From assembly GCF_001887355.1 (NCBI RefSeq), contig NZ_MPIN01000019.1, positions 10,167 through 50,711 on the forward strand: a stretch of 40,545 nucleotides of DNA, read 5' to 3'. The stretch is from Cystobacter ferrugineus. Lineage in GTDB: Bacteria > Myxococcota > Myxococcia > Myxococcales > Myxococcaceae. Position 1 is the first letter of the stretch, and every line of letters starts with the position of its first letter. The notes under the pieces were generated by a model, which saw nothing but the letters and a program-made list of their open reading frames with translations, did no database searches and had not been told where the DNA came from. Position numbers and translations under genes: made by a program. Of the stretch, positions 18,891 through 27,084 are shown in pieces.

Positions 18891-20597
18891 ATGACCTGGT
18901 TCTACAACCTGAAGATCTCCAACAAGCTGCTCCTTTCCTTCCTCGGCCTGAGCGCGCTCAACGTCGTGCTGGGTCTCTTCGCCACCCAGCAGCTCAGCAA
19001 GATGAATGACGCGACGGACTCGGTGACCGACGTCTCGATGCCCAGCGTCAGACGCGTGTCGGCCGTGAACACCGACACCTCGGATTTCCTCATCCTCGAG
19101 ATGAAGCACGTCCTGACGAGCGATCCCGCGAAGATGGCCGAATACGAGCGGGGCATGAAGAGCGAGCTGGAATCCATCCAGGACAGCCTCGAGAAGTACG
19201 AGCCGCTCATCGCCTCCGAGGAGGAGCGGCGCCTGTACCAGGAGTTCACCCGGCTCTGGGCGAACTTCCTGGAGGAGCACGAGCGCCTCATCGTGCAGTC
19301 TCGCGCCAACCCCACTCAGGAGCAGGACCAGGACATCAACCAGAGCCGCGCACAACAGCTCTACGACATCGCCAACAACAAGCTGGAGGAGCTGCTGTCG
19401 GCCATCAGAAATGCCTCGCTCAAGGCGGCGGAAAACACGGACAACATCTACGCCATCGCACGGGGGTGGATCACCTCCGTCGTGGTGGTCAGCCTGATCA
19501 TCGGCGTGCTGCTGAGCATCCTCATCGCGCGGATCATCTCCCGGCCGCTCACCGAGGCCCTGCGCGTGGCGGATCGCATCGCCGATGGCGACCTGAGCGT
19601 GCGGGTCATGGCGGAAACCCAGGACGAGACGGGCCGGCTGCTCGCGGCCATGCAGCGCATGGTGCTCAAGCTCTCCCAGGTCATCAGCGAGGTGCGCGAG
19701 GGCGCCGGCACGCTCGCCTCCGCGTCGGCCCAGGTGTCCTCCTCCTCGCAGAGCCTGTCGCATGGCACCAACGAGCAGGCCACCAGTGTGGAGGAGACGA
19801 CCGCGAGCCTGGAGCAGATGACGTCCACCATCACCCAGAACCGGGACCACAGCCGGCAGATGGAGCAGATGGCCCTTCAGGGCGCCCGGGACGCGGAGGA
19901 GAGCGGCAAGGCCGTGAAGGAGACGGTGGAGGCCATGGGCTCCATCGCGGAGAAGATCACCATCATCGAGGAGATCGCCTACCAGACGAACCTGCTGGCG
20001 CTCAACGCGGCCATCGAGGCGGCGCGCGCGGGAGCCCACGGCAAGGGCTTCGCGGTGGTGGCCACCGAGGTGCGCAAGCTGGCCGAGCGCAGCCAGACGG
20101 CGGCGCGGGAGATCGGCGGGCTGGCCTCCAGCAGCGTGAAGGTGGCGTCGCGCTCGGGGCAGTTGCTCTCGGAGCTGGTGCCCTCCATCCGCAAGACGGC
20201 GGACCTGGTGCAGGAGGTGGTGGCCGCCTCGGCCGAACAGGCCACCGGCGTCACCCAGATGAACAAGGCCATGCTGCACGTGGACCAGGTCACGCAGCGC
20301 AACGCCTCGGCCTCCGAGGAGCTCGCCTCCACCGCCGAGGAGCTGTCCGCCCAGGCGGAGGCGCTGCAACAGCTCGTGTCCTTCTTCCACATCACCGAGG
20401 GCGCCGAGCGCTCCGAGCGCTCCGAGCGCGGCACGCGTCCCCCGGCCGTCCACCGCCCGCAGGCGCACTCTCCCGCCGCGGGGCTGAAGGCCGCCGCGAG
20501 CGGACTCGGCGCTGGAGCGGCCAAGCCACCCTCACGAGCCACTGCCCCTGCCCCCCATCCCGATGAGGATCGGGACTTCAAGCGCTTCCAGGTGTGA
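18891..20597 (+). CDS. Methyl-accepting chemotaxis protein
   Basis: Protein of 568 aa. A first membrane segment (residues about 10-31) is followed by a four-helix-bundle-like sensor domain of about 160 residues (rich in E/K/Q, no PAS or Cache motifs), a second membrane segment (about 192-213, [18 protein letters not shown]), a HAMP domain, and the cytoplasmic signalling domain with the conserved hairpin tip [20 protein letters not shown] and [15 protein letters not shown]. The tail is Pro/Ala-rich with a small ERSERSERG repeat and lacks an NWETF-like tether for CheR/CheB. It senses a periplasmic signal and controls CheA. The ATG lies 28 bp after cheA. The ligand cannot be read from the sequence. 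Confidence 0.95.
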   Translation: MTWFYNLKISNKLLLSFLGLSALNVVLGLFATQQLSKMNDATDSVTDVSMPSVRRVSAVNTDTSDFLILEMKHVLTSDPAKMAEYERGMKSELESIQDSLEKYEPLIASEEERRLYQEFTRLWANFLEEHERLIVQSRANPTQEQDQDINQSRAQQLYDIANNKLEELLSAIRNASLKAAENTDNIYAIARGWITSVVVVSLIIGVLLSILIARIISRPLTEALRVADRIADGDLSVRVMAETQDETGRLLAAMQRMVLKLSQVISEVREGAGTLASASAQVSSSSQSLSHGTNEQATSVEETTASLEQMTSTITQNRDHSRQMEQMALQGARDAEESGKAVKETVEAMGSIAEKITIIEEIAYQTNLLALNAAIEAARAGAHGKGFAVVATEVRKLAERSQTAAREIGGLASSSVKVASRSGQLLSELVPSIRKTADLVQEVVAASAEQATGVTQMNKAMLHVDQVTQRNASASEELASTAEELSAQAEALQQLVSFFHITEGAERSERSERGTRPPAVHRPQAHSPAAGLKAAASGLGAGAAKPPSRATAPAPHPDEDRDFKRFQV

Positions 20598-21139
20598 TGA
20601 TGAGTGACATGAGCGAGGAGACTTCCGCCGCCACGCAGTACCTCAGCTTCATCCTCGCCGGAGAGGAGTACGCGCTCGGCATCCTGAGGGTGAAGGAGAT
20701 CATCGAGTACGACACCGTCACCCGCGTTCCCGGAGCCCCGGTGTGGGTGCGCGGCGTGTTCAACCTGCGGGGCAGCGTGGTGCCGGTGGTGGACCTGACG
20801 GTGAAGCTGGGCCTGCCGCCCATCCAGCTCACGCGCCGCAGTTGCATCGTGGTGGTGGAGGTGAAGCAGGGCAACGAGGACATCGTCCTGGGTCTGCTCG
20901 CCGATGCCATCGGCCAGGTCATCGAGCTGGGGCCCGAGGACGTGGCGCCCCCGCCCGCCTTCGGCACGCCGGTGCACGTGGACTACCTGCTGGGCATGGG
21001 CCGCGTCGGCACGGCGCGTAAGTTCATCCTGCTGCTGGACATCGACAAGGTGCTCAGCGGCCAGGAAGTGCTGTCGGCCACGGCGCTGCGGGCTCCGCCC
21101 GGAGAGGAGACCGAGCGCCCCACCGGGAAGGTCGCATGA
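20597..21139 (+). CDS. cheW: Chemosensory coupling protein CheW
   Basis: Protein of 180 aa, a single CheW domain: YLSFILAGEEYALGILRVKEII, the VPGAPVWVRGVFNLRGSVVPVVDL core and a C-terminal LLLDIDKVLS strand. It links the MCP to CheA in the array. ATG 20597 overlaps the mcp stop by one base (TGATG) and has CCAGGTG just upstream; ATG 20600 is an equal alternative. The stop overlaps the cheR start by four bases (ATGA), so translation of the three genes is probably coupled. Confidence 0.95.
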   Translation: MMSDMSEETSAATQYLSFILAGEEYALGILRVKEIIEYDTVTRVPGAPVWVRGVFNLRGSVVPVVDLTVKLGLPPIQLTRRSCIVVVEVKQGNEDIVLGLLADAIGQVIELGPEDVAPPPAFGTPVHVDYLLGMGRVGTARKFILLLDIDKVLSGQEVLSATALRAPPGEETERPTGKVA

Positions 21140-22014
21140 AACCCGTGCTCCGGGAGGAGTCCGGGGCAACACTGGCCCCCGAGCCCCCAGCCCTGTCCGA
21201 GCGGGAGTTCACCGGCATCCAGCAGTTCGTCTACCGCGAGGCGGGCATCTGGCTGTCGCCCGCGAAGAAGGCGCTGGTGGTGGGGAGGCTGTCGCGCCGG
21301 TTGCGCGAGCTGGGCTGCCCCTCCTTCAGTGCCTATCTGCGGCGGGCGGAGGAGGACAGCGCCGAGCGCGTGCGGCTGTTGGACGCGCTGTGCACACACG
21401 AGACCCACTTCTTCCGCGAGCCCCGGCACTTCGACTTCCTGGCGAACGAGGTGCTGCCGCGCTGGCGCGGCCAGGGGGACACCGGGAGCGGCGAGGGCAA
21501 GCGGGTACGGGTGTGGAGCGCGGGGTGCTCGACGGGCGAGGAGCCCTTCTCCCTGGCCATGGTGCTGCGCCACCACCTGCCGGCCGAGGAGGGCTGGGAG
21601 ATCGACATCCTCGCGACGGATCTCTCCACGCGCATCCTCGAGCAGGCCCGGCAGGCGCGCTGGCCGGTGGAGAAGGCGGCGCAGATTCCCAAGCCCTACC
21701 TGCGCGCCTACATGCTGCGCGGCGTGGGCAGCCAGGAGGCGTGGATGAAGGCGGACGCCACCCTGCGCGCGCTGGTGCGCTTCCAGCGGGTGAACCTGAA
21801 TGACGACAACGGGGTGGTGGGTCGCTTCGACCTGGTCTTCTGCCGCAACGTCCTCATCTACTTCGACCCGGCCTCGAGGGCCCGGGCCGTGGAGCGGCTG
21901 CTCACCCATCTGTACCCGCAGGGAATGCTCTTCCTCGGCCACTCCGAGAGCCTGCTGGGTCTGGGCACGCGCGTGCGCGCGCTGATGCCCACCGTCTACG
22001 CGCCGCGCGCCTAG
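21136..22014 (+). CDS. cheR: Chemoreceptor glutamate methyltransferase CheR
   Basis: Protein of 292 aa, normal for a TPR-less CheR. It methylates glutamates of MCPs using S-adenosylmethionine. Seen directly: the N-terminal helical domain (YREAGIWLSPAKKALVVGRL), the THETHFFRE signature, the SAM-binding WSAGCSTGEEPFSLAM loop, ILATDLSTRILEQAR, FDLVFCRNVLIYFD, and a C-terminal LFLGHSESL. It overlaps cheW by four bases and closes the operon. No cheB methylesterase follows, so demethylation must come from elsewhere or not occur. Confidence 0.96.
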   Translation: MKPVLREESGATLAPEPPALSEREFTGIQQFVYREAGIWLSPAKKALVVGRLSRRLRELGCPSFSAYLRRAEEDSAERVRLLDALCTHETHFFREPRHFDFLANEVLPRWRGQGDTGSGEGKRVRVWSAGCSTGEEPFSLAMVLRHHLPAEEGWEIDILATDLSTRILEQARQARWPVEKAAQIPKPYLRAYMLRGVGSQEAWMKADATLRALVRFQRVNLNDDNGVVGRFDLVFCRNVLIYFDPASRARAVERLLTHLYPQGMLFLGHSESLLGLGTRVRALMPTVYAPRA

Positions 22015-22040
22015 CCAGAGCGTAGTAAAGAGGGCGCCCC

Positions 22041-23246
22041 ATGCCCTGCCGTGCCTCCGCCCCCCACATCGTCATCGTCGGAGCAGGACCCGCGGGCTCA
22101 TCGGCCGCCACCTTCCTCGCGCAGCAGGGCGCCCGGGTGACGTTGCTGGAGCGCGGCCATTTTCCCCGCGACAAGACGTGTGGGGATGGCTGCACGCCAC
22201 GAACGCTGTGGATGTTGGAGCGCCTGGGGCTCGGCTCGCTGGCGAACACCGACGGGACGCCCGTGGACTCGGTGCACGCCGTCTCCCCGGGCGGCGTGGT
22301 GTGGGACGCCGCCATTCCGGCCCGCCTCTTCGGCGGCAAGGCCAGCATCATCCCCCGGGAGGTGCTCGACGAGCGGCTCGCGCACAGGGCCGTCCAGGCC
22401 GGCGCCACCCTGCGCGAGGGCGTGCGGGTGGTGGGCCTGGAGCGCGAGGGCGACGTGCTGCGGCTGCGCTGCCTCGCGGGCGAGTCGCTGCTCGCCGACG
22501 TGGTGCTCGGGTGCGACGGCTCGCCCTCGGTGATCCGCGGCGCGCTCGGAGTTCCCGACTTTCCCGCGCACGGGTCCGCCTTCGCGATCCGCGCCTATTA
22601 CGAGAACGTGCGCCTGTCACACCCCCGGAGCCTGGGCTTCTTCTGGGACGAGGCGCTGCTGCCCGCCTATGGGTGGATCTTCCCGCTGCCCGGAGGCCGG
22701 GCCAACGTGGGCCTGGGTATGCGCGCGGACCAGCTCGCCGCGACCAGCGCACGGCTGCCCGAGTTGCTCGAGCGCTTCTGCGCGAGCCCCCACGTGGCGG
22801 CGGAGCTCGCCGGGGGCCAGCGCCTGGGGCGGCCGAAGGGACACCACCTGCCCTTCGGCTCCTCGGCCCGGCACACCACCTTCGATCAGGCACTGCTGCT
22901 GGGGGACGCGGCCGGCTTCGTCAACCCGCTCACCGGAGAGGGCATCGAGTTCGCCCTGGAGTCCGGCGCCTTCGCCGCCGAGGCGGTGGCCGAGGCGGTG
23001 AACGCGGGAGACCTGTCGGCCCGGGGGCTCGGCGGCTACGCGCGGCGCTGGCGCACGCGCTTTCGCACCGCGTTCCGGCTCAACCGCCGGCTCATGTGGG
23101 CCTTCGAGCGGCCATGGCTGTTGGATCGCGTCTTCCGCACGGCGTGCCGTGACGAGCGCACCCGCGACGAGCTCATCGACGTGATCAGCGGCGAGGCCAC
23201 CCGGCTCTCGTGGCGCTTCCTCGCGTCGGTGGCGCTCGGACGGTGA
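22041..23246 (+). CDS. FAD-dependent oxidoreductase, geranylgeranyl reductase-like
   Basis: Protein of 401 aa. An N-terminal FAD motif (IVIVGAGPAGSSAATFLAQQG), then ERGHFPRDKTCGDGCTPRTL, which is the PxxKxCGxG signature of geranylgeranyl reductase-like flavoproteins; later VVLGCDGSPSVIR and LLLGDAAGFVNPLTGEGIEFA, the second FAD contact. Such enzymes reduce polyprenyl chains or hydroxylate aromatics; the substrate is not evident. The C-terminus contains basic and hydrophobic helices that may touch the membrane. It starts 26 bp after cheR, but a TAGTAA box (22023-22028) 12 bases before the ATG suggests its own promoter. No Shine-Dalgarno. Confidence 0.88.
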   Translation: MPCRASAPHIVIVGAGPAGSSAATFLAQQGARVTLLERGHFPRDKTCGDGCTPRTLWMLERLGLGSLANTDGTPVDSVHAVSPGGVVWDAAIPARLFGGKASIIPREVLDERLAHRAVQAGATLREGVRVVGLEREGDVLRLRCLAGESLLADVVLGCDGSPSVIRGALGVPDFPAHGSAFAIRAYYENVRLSHPRSLGFFWDEALLPAYGWIFPLPGGRANVGLGMRADQLAATSARLPELLERFCASPHVAAELAGGQRLGRPKGHHLPFGSSARHTTFDQALLLGDAAGFVNPLTGEGIEFALESGAFAAEAVAEAVNAGDLSARGLGGYARRWRTRFRTAFRLNRRLMWAFERPWLLDRVFRTACRDERTRDELIDVISGEATRLSWRFLASVALGR

Positions 23247-23428
23247 GGGACAGGACGCACCACCAGTCCTTCCCCGTGCCCGACACCGCGCACCGCGTCA
23301 GTGACGAGTGGTTGACGTGTGGAGGACGCACGGGAGAACTCACCGCCAGAAGCGCGCCCCGCCCCCTTGCACCCCCTCGGAGCTGGGCACATTCTCGATC
23401 GCGAACGGCCACGACAGGAGGTGGGGGA

Positions 23429-23806
23429 ATGCTTTCCATCCATGAGCATGCGAGTCTGGAAGAGGCGAGCGTCGAGCTGTTGGAGTTCGCCCTGGCTCCA
23501 TCCAACTGGACGGCGGCCCTGGCGAACGGGGCGGCGGTGGTGCCCGCGCAGGACGTGCAGAACCAACGGCGTGTCGGGCCGCTGCGCATCTACGCCGTCG
23601 TGGAGGTGACGCCCTCGCTGGAGGTCTTCCTGCGCGTCGCCTTCCGCGCGCCGGGCCTCACGCCGGTGAAGGCCGCGGACCACCTGGAGCTCTTCCTCGA
23701 GCAGCGCCTGCCGCTCACGCCCAACACCGAGTGGCAGGTGGAAGTGGATGAGCGCCGGTGGATCCACTTCGTGCGGCGCTACGCCTCGCCTCGTCTTCAG
23801 GCATGA
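23429..23806 (+). CDS. Conserved-looking hypothetical protein
   Basis: Protein of 125 aa, no family recognised. The start is well supported: AGGAGGT lies about seven bases before the ATG. The sequence looks like a compact cytosolic alpha/beta domain (IYAVVEVTPSLEVFLRVAFR, DHLELFLEQRLPL, WQVEVDERRWIHFVRRY). GC3 bias is typical of a real gene. A TTGACG box at 23312-23317 with AGAACT 17 bases later could be its promoter, weak at -10. Its last 10 bp overlap the 3' end of the convergent metallophosphoesterase gene. The 182-bp gap upstream holds nothing else I can support. Confidence 0.7.
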   Translation: MLSIHEHASLEEASVELLEFALAPSNWTAALANGAAVVPAQDVQNQRRVGPLRIYAVVEVTPSLEVFLRVAFRAPGLTPVKAADHLELFLEQRLPLTPNTEWQVEVDERRWIHFVRRYASPRLQA

Positions 23807-24681
23807 GCCTCGGCGGCGGGCGTGCGCGGCTCTCCGGGCACGTGCTGGTGCCCGCCCACCACCAGGCCATCGTTCACCTCGATGATCCAGTAGCCCTCGC
23901 GTCCGGCCTGCGTGGACGAGCCCGCGCAGAAGACATGCGGCCGCTCGGCCGTGGCCGGCAGGTGGTAGCGGTGATGGATGTGGCCGTGCAGCACCGCGAA
24001 GCGCGGGCCTCGCAGCAGACGGATGAGCGCCTTCGCGTCCCGCAGCCGATGCAGGGGACGATCCGCGCCGCCCGTGGGCGTGAAGGGCGCGTGGTGCACC
24101 ACCACCAGCAGGGCCCGGCCCTCCAGCCGGGGATCCGCCACCACCGCCGCGAGCCCCTCCAACTGCTCCGCGCCGACGAGACCGGAGGCGATCCCGGGCA
24201 CCACGGGAACCCGCGCGGACAGCAGGCCCACCACCGCGGCGTCCCGTCCCACCAGCCGCACGAAGGGGAAGGCCCCCTCGCGCTGGTGCTCGGGCAGATC
24301 GCTGTGCAGGAGCTGGCCGAAGTGCCGCGCGAAGCGGCCCGAGCGGTGGCTGCCCGGCGTGAAGACATCGTGGTTGCCGGGGATGATGGTGCACCGGCCC
24401 GGGTCCTCGGCCAGCTCGCCCAGGGACTGGCGCGCGAGCACGAACTCGGGCTCCAGCGCGTACTGGGTGACGTCACCGGAGAGGATGAAGTGATCCACGC
24501 CCCAGCGCCGCGCGTCGTCCGCGATGGTGGCGAGTGTCCCGGGCGCCCGCGCGTAGGCCTTGCGGCGCCCGCCCACGGTCTGCTCGAACATGGCGAGACA
24601 CCGCCTCCAACCCAGGCGGCGCATGGGCAGCGACGGGTAGTCCGCCGTCATGTGGACATCGGAGCAGTGAAGAAAGCGCAT
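23797..24681 (-). CDS. Calcineurin-like metallophosphoesterase
   Basis: Protein of 294 aa beginning MRFLHCSDVHMTADYP. The full set of metal-ligand motifs is present in order: CSDVH, LSGDVTQ, PGNHDVF, a VVVHHAPF strand, and LHGHIHHRY. This matches the class III cyclase/phosphodiesterase-like group, so hydrolysis of a phosphodiester (cyclic nucleotide or lipid head group) is plausible, but the substrate is unknown. GGATGGA about 8 bases upstream supports the start; the 28-residue extension to 24765 has no family-like sequence. No signal peptide. Divergent from gluQ, convergent with the hypothetical gene. Confidence 0.9.
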   Translation of the reverse strand: MRFLHCSDVHMTADYPSLPMRRLGWRRCLAMFEQTVGGRRKAYARAPGTLATIADDARRWGVDHFILSGDVTQYALEPEFVLARQSLGELAEDPGRCTIIPGNHDVFTPGSHRSGRFARHFGQLLHSDLPEHQREGAFPFVRLVGRDAAVVGLLSARVPVVPGIASGLVGAEQLEGLAAVVADPRLEGRALLVVVHHAPFTPTGGADRPLHRLRDAKALIRLLRGPRFAVLHGHIHHRYHLPATAERPHVFCAGSSTQAGREGYWIIEVNDGLVVGGHQHVPGEPRTPAAEAHA

Positions 24682-24826
24682 CGGGTTCCATCCAGGGCAC
24701 ACCGGGTGTCGCGGGCACGCATGCTCGCCCGCCTGAAGACGCATGCTCCCCCATCGGAGGGGCACGGCGGGTGAAAACTGCGCACGCCTCCCGGGGAGGC
24801 CAAGCTAGTCTGGCTGCCACCACGTC

Positions 24827-25771
24827 ATGAGTCTTCGCGGACGCTTCGCGCCCAGCCCCACCGGGCGCATCCACCTTGGCAATGCCCGCAGCGCGCTGCT
24901 CGGCTGGCTCCAGGCCCGCGCGGCGGAAGGCCGCTTCCTCTTGCGCATCGAGGACCTGGACCGGGCGCGCTGCCGGCCCGCCTTCCTGGATGACTTGTAT
25001 CGGGACCTGACGTGGCTGGGCCTGGACTGGGACGAGCCACCCCTCGTGCAGAGCGAGCGCGGGGAGGTGTACCAGGCGGCCCTGGAGACACTGGAGCGGG
25101 CGGGCCGGGTCTACCCATGCTTCTGCACGCGCGCGGAGATCGCCCGGGCGGCGAGCGCCCCCCATGGCCTGGGAGAGGAGGGACCCCGCTACCCCGGCAC
25201 GTGCGCGGCCCTGACGCCCGAGGCCCGCGCGGCCCGGGCCGCCACGCGCCCTCCCGCCTGGCGCTTCCAGGCCATCCCCGGGGAGTGGTGCTTCGAGGAC
25301 GGGCTGCACGGCCGCTACTGCCAGGACGTGGCCGCGGCGGTGGGAGACTTCGTGGTGCGCCGCAACGATGGCGTGGCGAGCTACCAGCTCGCCGTGGTGG
25401 TGGACGACGCGGCGAGCGGCATCACCGACGTGCTGCGCGGAGATGATCTGCTGTCCTCCACGCCCCGGCAGCTCCAGCTCTACGATGCACTGGGCGTGCG
25501 GCCTCCCCGCTTCTGGCACGTGCCCCTGGTGCTGGGCGAGGACGGCAAGCGGCTGGCCAAGCGAGAGGGCGCCTTCGCGGTGGCCGAGCTGCGCGAGCGC
25601 GGCATCGCCGTCGAGCGGGTACTGGGGCTGCTCGCGGCCTGGAGCGGGCTGGGGGATGGCACGCCCGTGACGCTCGAGGAGCTGATCCACCGCTTCCGCC
25701 CCGAGCTTCTGCCCCGGACGCCGGTGGTGGCGCACGAAACGCTCTTGAAGGAGGCCCTGGGTTTGGGCTGA
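24827..25771 (+). CDS. gluQ: Glutamyl-Q tRNA(Asp) synthetase
   Basis: Protein of 314 aa. It is a glutamyl-tRNA synthetase paralogue that attaches glutamate to queuosine at position 34 of tRNA(Asp). Seen: GRFAPSPTGRIHLGNARSAL (HIGH-type motif HLGN), RIEDLDRAR, zinc ligands CFC and Tyr/Cys in YPGTC, DFVVRRNDGVASYQLAVVVDD, TDVLRGDDLL and the KMSKS-type KRLAKR. The anticodon-binding half of a true GluRS is absent, and the length matches the GluQ-RS family. A TAGTCT box (24806-24811) lies 15 bases before the ATG; no Shine-Dalgarno. Confidence 0.95.
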   Translation: MSLRGRFAPSPTGRIHLGNARSALLGWLQARAAEGRFLLRIEDLDRARCRPAFLDDLYRDLTWLGLDWDEPPLVQSERGEVYQAALETLERAGRVYPCFCTRAEIARAASAPHGLGEEGPRYPGTCAALTPEARAARAATRPPAWRFQAIPGEWCFEDGLHGRYCQDVAAAVGDFVVRRNDGVASYQLAVVVDDAASGITDVLRGDDLLSSTPRQLQLYDALGVRPPRFWHVPLVLGEDGKRLAKREGAFAVAELRERGIAVERVLGLLAAWSGLGDGTPVTLEELIHRFRPELLPRTPVVAHETLLKEALGLG

Positions 25772-25791
25772 AAATTTCCACCTGCTACACT
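25763..25791 (+). promoter_or_regulatory. Candidate sigma-70-type promoter before the GNAT gene
   Basis: TTGGGC (25763-25768), a 17-base spacer, then TACACT (25786-25791). A small hairpin TCCCGC-GAA-GCGGGA follows at 25802-25816 in what would be the leader. A second possible -10, TATGGT at 25843-25848, lies closer to the gene. Confidence 0.3.
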
Positions 25792-25867
25792 CCGCTCGGG
25801 ATCCCGCGAAGCGGGAGGCTCTTGAAAAACCGGGCGGGGCGGTATGGTGTACTCCCTCGCACGCCAC

Positions 25868-26704
25868 ATGTCCGTGACCGTTCAACAGCTCGCTGCCCGG
25901 GACGCCGAAGCGCTGCGAGCGCTGCTCGCCCGGGATCCGTCCCACAACCTCTACCTGCTGGGACTGCTGGAGGAGTTCGGCCTGAACTCCGCCGAGGGGC
26001 AGGGCGGCTTCTCCTATTGGGGACGTTTCGATGGGCAGACGCTCACCGCGGCCGTGTTCGTGGGCGGCGCGGGAGGGCTGCTGGTGCCCTCGGCGAGCGA
26101 CGGCACGGCCACGGGGATGATCGCGGACGCGCTCGCCGATCGCGTGAGGCTCCGGGGCGCGGTGGGCGACAAGCCCGCGGTGGACGCGCTGGTGCGCAGC
26201 CTGTGCGTGGGCCGGCCGAAGCTGTCACGCACGTACCGGCTCTTCGCCGTCTCGGCGGATGACCTGGGCCCCTTCACCAACCCGCTGCTGCGGCTGGCGC
26301 GCGAGGAGGATCTGCCCCGCCTGATGCCGCTGGCGGCGGGGGCGATCCAGGAGCTGCACGAGCGGGACGCGCTCGCGGAGGATCCACACTTCGAGGCGCG
26401 GGTGGCACAGCGCGTGCGGGCGCGGCGCACCTACGTGCTGGAGGAGAACGGCGAGCTGGTGTTCAAGGTGGACATCGGCAGCCGCTCGCAATACGGCGCG
26501 GAGCTGGAGAACCTCTACACGCTGCCGTCGCAGCGCAAGAAGGGCCACGCCACGCTGTGCCTGGGGCAGATCTCCCGCTTCCTCCTCTCGTCGCTGCCGC
26601 GCCTGACCTTGCGCGTGGAGGAGAAGGACGAGTCCCTCGCGCGCATCGCCCGCCGGGTGGGCTACCACGCCGGCCGCACCCAGCGCGTGGTGCTGGTGGA
26701 TTAG
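25868..26704 (+). CDS. GNAT-family N-acetyltransferase
   Basis: Protein of 278 aa. The N-terminal half is a degenerate GNAT-like module (LLARDPSHNLYLLGLLEEFG, a signature seen in many such two-domain proteins). The C-terminal half has the catalytic GNAT layout: RLAREEDLPRLMPLA, VFKVDIGSRSQYGAELENLYT, then the acetyl-CoA loop region QRKKGHATLCLGQISRFLL and VGYHAGRTQRVVLV. Substrate unknown. ATG 25868 is preferred because TATGGT upstream looks like a -10 box; ATG 25844 would add eight residues and have GGGCGGGG nearby. It stands alone between gluQ and the low-GC island. Confidence 0.85.
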   Translation: MSVTVQQLAARDAEALRALLARDPSHNLYLLGLLEEFGLNSAEGQGGFSYWGRFDGQTLTAAVFVGGAGGLLVPSASDGTATGMIADALADRVRLRGAVGDKPAVDALVRSLCVGRPKLSRTYRLFAVSADDLGPFTNPLLRLAREEDLPRLMPLAAGAIQELHERDALAEDPHFEARVAQRVRARRTYVLEENGELVFKVDIGSRSQYGAELENLYTLPSQRKKGHATLCLGQISRFLLSSLPRLTLRVEEKDESLARIARRVGYHAGRTQRVVLVD

Positions 26705-26715
26705 CGCGAGGCCGC

Positions 26716-26907
26716 TTGTCGCCTGGGGTCTTCGACTGGAAAATCACCGATGACGTCCCCCGCGCCGAGCCAGTCATGCCCGTGCCACTCGACGCGACCA
26801 ACCCCGAGCAGGTGACGGAGGAGTTCCTCCGGCGATTCGAGAAGGACCGCCAGAAGTTCGAGCCAGCCTTCCTGGACACGCTCAACGACAGGGTTCACGT
26901 CCCCTGA
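26716..26907 (+). CDS. Possible small protein or gene remnant
   Basis: From a TTG at 26716 the frame runs 63 codons with good GC3 bias, ending in TGA at 26905-26907. It includes DATNPEQVTEEFLRRFEKD and FEPAFLDTLNDRVHVP, an acidic amphipathic helix pattern. ATG 26776 would give 43 residues. No family recognised. It may be the 3' end of a gene cut when the neighbouring island inserted, or a real small protein. Confidence 0.28.
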   Translation: MSPGVFDWKITDDVPRAEPVMPVPLDATNPEQVTEEFLRRFEKDRQKFEPAFLDTLNDRVHVP

Positions 26908-26927
26908 AGGGGGCAGTGGGATTGGCC

Positions 26928-26950
26928 GTCCAGGTCTCGAGACCTCGGAC
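26928..26950. promoter_or_regulatory. Near-perfect palindrome upstream of the TcmP cassette
   Basis: A perfect 14-bp palindrome AGGTCTCGAGACCT (26932-26945) extends to 23 bases with GTCC/GGAC arms and one bulged base. It lies about 135 bp before the first cassette gene and could be an operator or a hairpin terminator for the upstream remnant. The remaining gap up to 27084 shows nothing else I can support. Confidence 0.45.
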
Positions 26951-27084
26951 ATCTCTGCTGGACTCTGCCACTGCCGGAGAGCAGGCCCACCAGGCAGGCA
27001 CACCTTCATTCGGTGGAGGCCACGAAGTTGGAACGCTACTGCAGCGTCAGTGAGGCATGACATGCTGGCGAGCCAGGTGAGGAT

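Noticed and set aside
18795-20468. Minus-strand open frame opposite the MCP
   Set aside because: Low-complexity His/Leu/Gly protein with no family features; the MCP on the other strand is certain.
26705-27084. tRNA or small RNA gene as an insertion site for the low-GC island
   Set aside because: I found no cloverleaf or acceptor-stem pairing; only a palindrome and a coding-like remnant are visible.
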